NCBI GenBank assembly: GCA_036346225.1 | Contig: JARFIW010000108.1 | Coordinates: 3,224,001-3,288,000 of the forward strand | Reading direction: 5' to 3' | DNA: 64,000 bases | Source of the DNA: Platerodrilus igneus | Lineage: Eukaryota; Arthropoda; Insecta; Coleoptera; Lycidae | In this document: in pieces, positions 56,268 to 64,000 of the stretch | Numbering within the stretch: position 1 is the first letter of the stretch | How the letters are laid out: each line of letters begins with the position of its first letter | The notes under the pieces: model-generated | What the model was told of the DNA's origin: nothing | The model's database searches: none | What the model saw: the letters and a program-made list of their open reading frames with translations, nothing else | Made by a program: the position numbers and the translations under genes

Positions 56268-57130
56268 GCGACCATGATTTATCTGCAACAAAAGTAAGAT
56301 AAATGGAGGAATTAGGATCGAAATTCCATAACGAGACCACAGCAGTATAACAATAGAAAAGCGAAGACAAAGGTCAGTATGAACAATGCAAGAAGAGTTA
56401 TGTCAACATTGTGCTTCTGATAACGTTCCAGTACTGTGCCTTTTGCGTCCCAAAAACAATAAGTAGCATCTTTCCTGTGGATGGTTGGGTTTTGAACTTT
56501 TTCTTGCTAGACGATTGTAAATATTTCCATTACATACTCTGCCGTTTACTCTACGGTTCGTAATGGTGTGACCCAGGGTTTGTCATCAGTGATTATTCTG
56601 TCTTAGAAGCCGTCACCTTCCTTACCATAGCGATCCAAATGCTTTTGGTAAATGTCCAAGCGTTTTTGTTTATGCAAGACTGCGTTGCTTTGGGACCCAT
56701 CTTGCACAGACTTTATGAAACCCAAGTCTGTTGCGGATGATTTCGTAGGCAGAACCATAACAAATTTGCAGACGATGTGCCACTTCATCAATAGTCGCTC
56801 GTTGGTTTGACATAAACATGTCACGTCAAAGTTCAATGTTGCCATCATTTGTGGCCGTAGATGTTCGTACGGCTCCTTCCTTATTGCGTAGCACCTGTAC
56901 GATAATTTTTAAATTTTTCAATCCATTTGTAGACACTCCGTTGCGGCAAGGTACTGTTCTCGTTATTGTGCCGAAAGTCTTTGATGGGTTGCGGCCCATG
57001 ATACACCTTCCGACCACAAAAACCGGTCACTGCTCGTTTTTCCTCTAATGAAGCGACCATCTATCTGCAAGATCTGTAAGATAAATGGAGTAATTAGGAT
57101 CGAAATTCCATAGCGGGACCACAACAGCAG
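56268..57130 (-). pseudogene. Mariner unit 5 and outer end of the array
   Basis: It begins at the outer boundary (57053 GCGACCAT marker plus ~75 bases). It is the most diverged in its first part (VQVLRNKEGAVRTSTATNDG) but matches the others from TIDEV onward to LDRYGKEGDGF. A frameshift and stop lie near 56600. No inverted-repeat end was recognised on this side. Confidence 0.75.
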
Positions 57131-59135
57131 AAAAATAAAATAAACTAACTATGCAAGAAGGGTTATGTCGACATTGAGTATCTGCCCAACGACAATTTTA
57201 AATAATTCTTAAGGGTTGTTTACGTCAGGTTGTAACTTGCACCGTGTATAAGCTTCAGGTTCGATTCGTGTCTATGGCTACATTTTTTTCATTAGTCTGT
57301 GCCATTGCTCGGATGCGTATGGCTTTCTGCATTTAAGATAAGGTATATTCTCGTCTTTCACCAATAAAAATACTTTATTTATATCGTAGAGGTTTTATGC
57401 TATCGTTCTTTTTCAAACTTCTGCATCAATTAGGTCAGCCGCTTCCAAAGTCGTTCGTTCAATAAATAGATACAAGAAAAAAGAAGCTGCTCATAAAAAC
57501 GTAATGATTAAAGTATGAGAAGAATAATTTAATGTTATAGCGGTTACGCTAGTTAGCCCTCGAGCAACGGAAATGGCTACATCTGTATTACCAACCCACG
57601 GCATTATTGAAACATAACCTAACATCCTCTTACAGTACATAAAATTCAGCTGGAGCCTGAATAATGAATATATAATAAATAACTTGTACGTCATCGCGCT
57701 TCTTCTTCTTCTTACACAAGCCAGCGGAGATTTTTTATGAAAAATATAAAACACGAGGTGTTTATAAAATGGCTGCCCTACTTTTTGTACAAGTAACTAG
57801 GTGACTAGCAGTATTTTGGTTGTTTTGAAAGATCCACGTCTAGTTATGAGTGATTGCTCGACAAGGCAAGGTCAAATGGGTGCTGATCGGTTACCTACGC
57901 GTCCCATAAATAAAATCAAGAATGCGATTGCTAGTTATAATAAACGGCTTAACACCTGTTGAAAAAATCTTAGGTTATTCACCGAATGGTATAAAAGACG
58001 TTGTTTTATATAGAATAATTCGATATTGAGACGCTTGCTCTTAGTACATAGTTTTGGCATCTTTTGACATAGCCACCGATGATGTAATTTGCATTATTAT
58101 GAATTATGAAGAATATTCAATTAGGTAAAAGTGAGTTTGAGCAATCCTTTCGGTGATTAATCACAAAACAAGTTTTGCAATTTGTTATTTTTATAATTAA
58201 ATTGAAGGTTACTTGTAATTTGTACGCAAGTTGAAGATATAGTTTGTTTTTACCAGGTGCACCAACTACCAAATCATGGGGTGGATTTCTTTTTTATTTC
58301 AAAATTGACATCATGTATGGAATTTAGAGTGTATGGTAGATCTAGGTTAAACTGGGCGTCGAATATTCAAATCGTATGGGTTGGTATAAAAACGTTGATC
58401 TACTTTGGCGACCATGAAGCTTGAAAAAAATTGACCCAATTTAATTTATTTGGAGTAATACGTTTCGGTTGTAACTTTGAGACAACGAAGTTTATGGTTT
58501 CTGATTATCTTGTTGTGCGATTTTGTATGATTTAAATTAAGCGTCTTTTTGTTGGTGGTAGAAGACCCTGTGTATGCTTGAAATTACCGCAAACCGGTGG
58601 TGGTGTCAATTCCTACCGGTCACTAAATATGCATACGCCTACTTATTCGAACCGCAGCTTTTACAAATGTACATAAAAACATCTAGCAAAATTGTATTGT
58701 TTATAACTCCTTTCGTACGTCAACTGTCGAAACTTGTTACCCCAACTAGGTTAGATTGTCTAAAAAACTTGATCATTTTCCTAATAATATATTTACCACC
58801 CTCGGAAGATTTTATAAATCTGCAAACTGCACTTAAAAATTGCATTTTTATGGTTCATATTGAGAATGCGCTTTTGAAACGTGTAAAGCAGCCAGTTTAA
58901 AGGTCCAAAGCAGCATATCTTCTTTCCAAAATTGTATTCACTCCGATCCGAAGGTTTTACAAATCTGCGTAATAGCACACGGTGAAGTGGAACGCTTTTA
59001 TAAGCGAAGTGTGGACGTCTTTAACACGAACGCACCAAAACCATTCCCCCTGGCGGGTGCGTCTGCTCAACGGCATCGCCGCACTGCAACCTCAAAGGCT
59101 GACTGACTGGTTAATTCTCATACCCAGTCAGCAAA
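57131..59135. other. Unassigned region
   Basis: No supported gene. The plus-strand 108-codon frame at 58574-58900 has no family signature. A weak tRNA-like string (AGGTTCGATTCGTGTC) lies near 57249-57280. Confidence 0.4.
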
Positions 59136-59569
59136 GCCTAAACTCTGTACTAAGACGTACAGGTCTCTCGTCGAAATGGTATAAACTTCATCTTTGGTCT
59201 CCCGAAAAGACGCTGTCATCTTCTTCCCAGCGCCTCGCAAGTGTGTACATGCATTGCAGTCTCCGGTTTCTCTTGACAGAGCCTGCAATCTAGGTTTCAG
59301 TTACGTTCACGCATTCTCTCTAGGTGAACCATGACAAATGTATGTCCCGTCAGGAACCCCACAGTAATCCTGAGCTGTGGTCTGCTTAAGCATGCAGTTC
59401 TTGAGTCTTTTTTTTGCTTGGTCCCTGTGAACCAATCTGGTCTATTCTGTCACTCTCTTAAGTTTTGGTTACACATCCACTAGCTATTAAAGCAGTGGAT
59501 GGCAAATTTGTGACTCTCAAGGCAGGTTTGGAATCACCCTGTCTTGCGAGTTCTATCTGCTACATCCTT

Positions 59570-59825
59570 TGATTTCATAAGACCATGGGTTGATTCTTAA
59601 CACGAATCGCTTGAAAAATGTTACACAAGCTTCACAAATATACACCCTCGTTCGGATGAAGGTAAAATGTAGGTCCCGCGTGTGAGTTGTCACGCACGTT
59701 AAAGATCCCTACCGTGTTTAGATAGCAAGGGTTTGGCAAAATACAAAATTTTCAGGTAAAAAATCTCTTCCTGACCAATCTATACCTGCGGTTGGAGCAT
59801 TGGAAAATCAAATGTAGAGTGACCT
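59570..59825 (+). repeat. Isolated copy of the tRNA-derived repeat inside a LINE
   Basis: It has CGCTTGAAAAATGTTACACA, CCCTCGTTCGGATGAAGGTA, ACGCACGTTAAAGATCCCTA and GGAGCATTGGAAAATCAAAT, all in array-unit order. The head is degraded (GGTTGATTCTTAACACGAAT). It sits between the RNase H and the C-terminal part of the surrounding LINE, so it arrived by insertion. This supports true SINE-type mobility for the family. Confidence 0.8.
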
Positions 59826-59849
59826 GGCACAATGTTTGCCGTGTCAGTC

Positions 59850-60120
59850 CATTAAGTGCTTCAATGCATTTGCATACCAGTCTTGATGACACCTTCTGGC
59901 TTGTCAGAGTCTTAAGTAGCGGTTAGCTGTTAGACACAATATAAAAAAGGCTCGTCTTATGCTCTTCCGCGTACTTTGTAGTATATCGTATATTTCCGTT
60001 TGAAAAACGGTGGCATAAACCCCTAAAAGAAAGCTTAGTCGAGTTTCCGGTGTCTCCCTCAAGAATCCATATCCGGAATCGCTCTCCTTAGAGCCGTTTT
60101 TGTAGCAGACCATGCCACTT
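59850..60120 (-). pseudogene. LINE RNase H domain
   Basis: The minus-strand frame 60113-59904 reads KNGSKESDSGYGFL and LSFLLGVYATVFQTEIYDIL. These align with the DGSKTxxGxGxGV and SLGxYATVFQAEIxAI blocks of LINE-type RNase H. The first catalytic aspartate (DGS) is asparagine here (NGS), so the copy is inactive. The glutamate of the QxEI block is retained. Confidence 0.75.
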
Positions 60121-61850
60121 GGAAGTAGGCTACCCTACTTTTCCTACCGCTCGCTATTCTAACTAAATCTACGGCTTATGTTAGATAGTCATTTGGTCCG
60201 CACAGATGCTCCCACTTTCTCCCAAGCGATCTCGTAATGTTCCTTTTTCTCTTTCATAAATCTGTACGAAAGGTTCTTGAGACTTTCTAGTCCTAATCTT
60301 GCTTTCCATACCATCACTAGGTGTAGTAGAAGAAGAGCAAAGGGTGGTTCCATAGCAGCAGTGTGATGCTTGACAGGTCAATTGCTTCATCTTCTCCAAG
60401 TTAGTTTTGGTATTTATTTCTTTAGCTTTGAGCCACCACACCATGACTGCATACTTTATCGCTGGTCTGAATACTCTAATGTACAGCCAGTACACCATGT
60501 TTGGTTCTAATTCTGAGTATTTGCCGCAAATATGCATCGCCTAATATATATATTAATTTTGGGTGAATTTGGAGTCTAGAATGACCCCCAAATACAACTT
60601 ATACGACAAACCAATTTCATCACCAATAAAGAAGAGGGGTGTAATGCGCTAAATCTTTCTTCTTCGCGTAACAGGAACTAAAGTGTACTTTTGGGAACTG
60701 ACCTTGAGGCATTCGCCTGTTGCCCACCTCCTTACTATTTTCAGGGTTCTTAGATACGGTCCCTGATAACGCATTTGTGTTTACTCTCCACTAGAACCGC
60801 GAGATCGCCAGCCTAGTGAGGTAAAACCTTGCCTAGTGAGCTCCCATAACAGTACGTATCTGACGAAGTTCTTCAACAGGGGAAACAAAACTCCCCCTGG
60901 AGGTAACCCTTTGACACCCGGACCACCATGGCATCATCTAACAATTCTGTGAGTACAATTCTTTCGCTTAGCATTCAGTCTATCCACCTGCAGCAAATCT
61001 TTTCTATCCAAACTGAACTAGTTACCAATGATATGGAACTTTGTCAAAGTCCCCCTCAATGTCAGAAAAGCATCTAGAAGGATCTCTTTGTTACTTAGAA
61101 TTTATTTCATTCTGGAAACCAGGTAGTGGATAGCTATCTCTGTTTAAAGTCCTGTAAAAGTTTGCTGGTTTCGGTATAGTCCCCTTCCCCATGTTTCTGT
61201 CGTGCAATTTTTCCATCGCCTTGGGAAGAAAGGGCATAAAACTCATGAGCCTATAAGTTTTGTCTATGAGTGCTCCGTACTCCAGATTTTGCTATTTAGA
61301 CTAGCTTAGTCAACCTCCATCTGCGTGGGATATAGTGGTAAGGCAAGCAAGCTCTCAAAGCTCTGCGGATCAAGCACATCAGATGGTTTGACCCATTCTG
61401 TAGCATGGTTAGGAAAATTCTGTCCATGGCGGGAGAGCTGTATGGTTTGAAAGTATTTATCGCCTATTTTGTTTTTGAAAGGTAATACATTTTGTCGTTA
61501 CAGTCCAGTCCTTCTACGGTGTCCTCCCTTTGAGGGGGTCAGGTCCTTGGGGCTCTTACTCTGTTCAACCAGGAAAGAAAGTCTTGAACAAAAGAGCCAT
61601 CGTCTTTTTCCCATTCCTGGTAAAAATGCCATTTCCTATGGACAGTGAGCCAATTGAGCGCTGGGAGTGTCCTTCGAGAGAATCCGTTGAATTTTGATAC
61701 ACCCGGGAACTTTTTGACATCCTAGCGGTACCCTTTTCACGATTCTCTCTTGGTCTCCCTCCTGCTCCGTAACGGAGTCATCACGCTCGGTCTTGGAAAG
61801 TGAGCTACTAATGTAACTAACAACTTTTCATCTTCTGGGGTGTTATGACT

Positions 61851-63366
61851 CAGTTACTCACTGTGAATTCGCTGCAGGAATTATAGCAGAACTTTTGAGA
61901 CTAGAGCGAATAAAATTCCGTGTTGATAACTATGTACCTCTTAGAAAAAACAAACAAGAGGATTTTTTTCTCTTTTTTTTTGTAGTTTTTCCGAGATTGT
62001 TACGTGTCAAATCAATTGACATGTAACATATTTTTTTATTTCTTGGATATCAACGTTCCGTCTCTTATATCTGTTAAATTTATTGTATTTTGGATAAGAG
62101 TAAAGGAATTCTTTTTATTTCCTAAATTCGATCCTGGATATTTTATAAATTATTATTTACATTGTAGGTTAAAATGGTTTGGACATGCCTAAACACGTTA
62201 AGGTATCCCCCGGGGATTTTAATCGCTTTCGGGGAATGATGTGAAGACGCGCTTTTCGTATGCAACTGCTAAAAATATTACTGGTTTCCATGATCGGTCA
62301 GTAAAGGTTTGCTCGACACCCACTGCTACATTGGTACCATTGCCAATAGTCTCGAATTTATATTTCTGTTATTGATAGGTTTAAGAAAATAACTTTAAGA
62401 GAAGGATAAAGCTAGCTAGCAATCTGTAGTTTTCATCGAACATACAAATATCGATATAACTTCTAAATGACGTAAAAGGCGTTCGTATCAGCAGAGGCGG
62501 ATCGTTAACTTTGGGGGCGCTGTGTTAGACCAACACTGTTTGGGGGCCTACCCAATCAACTCAAGTTTGGTTTAAAATTTGGAAACTGACTCACCATTTT
62601 GTCTTAAAACTGTTTATCGTTTTTAATTACGAAAAATAATATACAAAAATCAGGAAATTATAATAAAGAATTTAATATAATATATTAAAATTGATATCCA
62701 TTTTTTTAACTCACTGTGGAGCGTGCACTGTGGTGTCTGTTTGTTTATTTGTTTGTTATCAATATTTATTGAGAATTGTATTTATTTCGTACGTAGTCAT
62801 ACAAGGTATCAATTTGTATTACATTTTTTCTTTGAGTTGACACAAACAAAAGGGTGTCTTTGATTGAACGGGACTCTAGGCTACAGCTCATATAGACAGT
62901 GCCTAATACGCCCTACATACCAAAAAAAAAAAATAGTAGGTGACAGCCTGGTGACAGTAGCTACTACTGTGTGTAGACAATAATTGACAAAAAGCTTAAT
63001 TTGTCTTAGGAAGTCGATTAAATAAATTCTCTACTCTTGACCTGCCACTGGTAAAACGTACCGCAGTGTTGTCTTGCACAAAATAAACGTTACGCGATAA
63101 GAAAAAACAAGTCTTGCTGTGGTTCAGTCAGTTTGAGTCGTTGAGAGAGTGGGTCAAAGTGGGGTGAAGAAGATATGAAAGATAGTGACAGCTTGCTTCC
63201 GCTCTGTCATATTTTTGGCATCACACTCTTCTTTGCAAAGGCGCCAATTTGTTCTTACATGGGCCTGCAAAACAAGGGGGAAATTCGATTTTTGAGTCGC
63301 GAAAACGTTGAAAACCTGAATTGAGACAATCTGATTGCAAGTGTGTAAGTCAAAGGCTTTCTGAAA
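61851..63366. other. AT-rich unassigned region
   Basis: No supported gene. It includes poly-T and poly-A runs (61970-61985, 62921-62932). No family signature in the small open frames at 62004-62192 or 63154-63476. Confidence 0.4.
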
Positions 63367-63368
63367 TA

Positions 63369-63395
63369 CGAAGGTAGGCTGAAAAGTGATGCACA
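63369..63395 (+). repeat. Mariner 5' terminal inverted repeat
   Basis: CGAAGGTAGGCTGAAAAGTG followed by ATGCACA, preceded by TA (63367-63368), resembles mariner ends of the GGxxGGCTGAAAAGTAATGC type. It lies ~150 bases before the transposase start, as expected. The partner end is outside the window. Confidence 0.65.
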
Positions 63396-63549
63396 CATGC
63401 TTGTAGAACACGAACAACATAACCTACAGAAGCGCGCATGGTGGCATTCGGATGTCATAAACCCCCCTTTACACATGCCTATTTTGAAGGCGTTGCGTTT
63501 ACCAGCTCGTTTTGAGTAGCGAAAGTACGAAGACGTGTTATAGTGCTAT

Positions 63550-64000
63550 GCCAACGTGAGTTAAACAGCGCGCTGCTATTGAACTTCTAACTGTTAAAAA
63601 TGTAGCTCCTACAGAGATTCATCGTCGTTTAAAGGCTGTTTATGGTGACGATACTGTTGATAGATCTACTGTAACCCGATGGGTATTAAAATTTCGTGGT
63701 TGCGAGCCTGGAAAAGGCATAATTGTTGATGAAACACGCAACGGACGTCCGATCACTGACACAGACGATAAACATCGCCAAATCGTCGACGATTTGATTC
63801 AAAATGACCGGCGAATCACTCAGAAGCGTATCGCGAACCATATTGGAATACCCAAGGCTTCATTATTGAACAGTTGGGATATCGTGAAATCTGTGTACGC
63901 TGGGTTCCATTCCGTCTCACAGACGAGAACAAACAGCGTTGATTGGAATGCTGCGAGCAGCTTTTGCAGCGCTACCGTGACGAAGGAGGCGACTTTCTAT
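63550..64000 (+). pseudogene. Mariner transposase, 5' part, cut by window end
   Basis: From the ATG near 63550 the plus strand reads VKQRAAIELLTVKNVAPTEI, HRRLKAVYGDDTVDRSTVTR and WVLKFRGCEPGKGIIVDETR, then NGRPITDTDDKHRQIVDDLI. These are the two helix-turn-helix domains of a mariner transposase. A stop occurs four codons in. A frameshift near 63860 leads to IIEQLGYREICVRWVPFRLT, then a stop in the KQR*LECCEQ block and RYRDEGGDFL at the end. It is a different lineage from the array at 50.9-57.1 kb. The catalytic region lies beyond base 64000. Confidence 0.85.

Larger units (their letters stand above)
50870..57130 (-). repeat. Mariner-derived composite tandem array
   Basis: Over 6 kb, pieces of one mariner transposase gene are repeated head to tail on the minus strand. 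From high to low coordinates these are ~802-base N-terminal units (57052 to about 53200), a middle-domain sub-array (about 53400-51560) and three C-terminal modules (51555-50908). A terminal-inverted-repeat-like GAGTGAATCAAAAATTATCC lies near 50874, just beyond the C-terminus. No single unit holds a whole gene. Long internal tandem duplication of a DNA transposon is unusual and has turned it into a satellite-like block. Confidence 0.85.
59140..61850 (-). mobile_element. Decayed LINE with RT and RNase H (I/LOA/R1-like)
   Basis: Minus-strand remnants appear in ORF2 order. RT blocks are near 61330 (YIPRRWRLTKLV), 61240-61190 (MSFMPFLPKAMEKLHDR) and 61060 (IEGDFDKVPYHW). The post-RT GVLxYW region is at 60537-60181 (KYAVMVWWLKAKEINTKTNL), RNase H at 60113-59904, and the C-terminal LRITVGFLTGHTFVMVHLER with CRLCQEKPETAMHVHTC at about 59370-59220. 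This combination (RT, RNase H, C-terminal CCHC-like zinc motif) is characteristic of I-type LINEs. A tRNA-derived repeat sits inside it at 59570-59825. All frames are heavily broken and the 5' end is missing. Confidence 0.8.

Noticed and set aside
53217..57048. Conserved plus-strand 60-codon frames (MSRPSSMLSSFVAVDV...) repeated every ~802 bases
   Set aside because: They are exact antisense shadows of the mariner helix-turn-helix region. They recur only because the DNA unit recurs.

Overview
The window reads as an AT-rich, intron/repeat-type stretch of an animal nuclear genome, most likely an arthropod (probably an insect). I found no convincing host protein gene, rRNA or true tRNA gene. Nearly everything recognisable is a transposable element or a tandem repeat, and most coding pieces are broken by stops and single-base frameshifts. 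The taxon is inferred only from the mix of element families (BEL/Pao, Gypsy, APE-type LINEs, mariner, a Penelope-like insertion).

Layout: 1-1240 is a diverged ~90-bp satellite that runs off the left edge. 1241-1685 is a minus-strand, partly tandem copy of a tRNA-derived repeat. 1690-6240 is AT-rich and unassigned. 6250-8755 is a 2.5-kb foldback element: two inverted arms, each made of about 6-7 tandem ~155-bp subrepeats. 8850-11890 is a decayed minus-strand Gypsy element that carries a 129-bp insertion with a 7-bp target duplication. 12.7-13.1 kb holds a ~133-bp tandem repeat rich in (AC)n. 13.65-14.8 kb is a LINE endonuclease fragment. 14.8-15.03 kb is a ~100-bp tandem repeat. 15034-18930 is a head-to-tail array of 13 tRNA-derived units of ~282-312 bp, including a very recent 594-bp dimer duplication.

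20.7-22.0 kb is an LTR-like repeat with a ~404-bp inverted-repeat insertion. The insertion has 13-bp target duplications and a hammerhead-like motif, and the empty site is visible in a related copy at 39.46 kb. 22.2-27.5 kb is a second minus-strand Gypsy element with a 1-kb 3' LTR, gag and protease but no reverse transcriptase or integrase. Its 5' LTR is split by ~2 kb of unrelated sequence. 30221-36590 is a full-length BEL/Pao retrotransposon with two identical 255-bp LTRs and a 5-bp target duplication, yet its reading frames are broken many times. 38.8-43.0 kb holds two more copies of the LTR-like repeat around a rearranged Gypsy-type gag. 47.0-48.8 kb and 59.1-61.9 kb are minus-strand LINE fragments. 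50.87-57.13 kb is a mariner-derived array: a triplicated C-terminal module, a middle-domain sub-array, then ~802-bp repeats carrying the N-terminal half. A different mariner starts at 63369 on the plus strand and leaves the window at 64000.

The elements form nested layers rather than a pathway. The most unusual structures are the tRNA-like satellite, the foldback with modular arms, the ribozyme-bearing insertion and the mariner-derived repeat array. The many single-base deletions in otherwise young-looking elements could be biological decay or uncorrected long-read assembly errors. This affects every broken frame listed.
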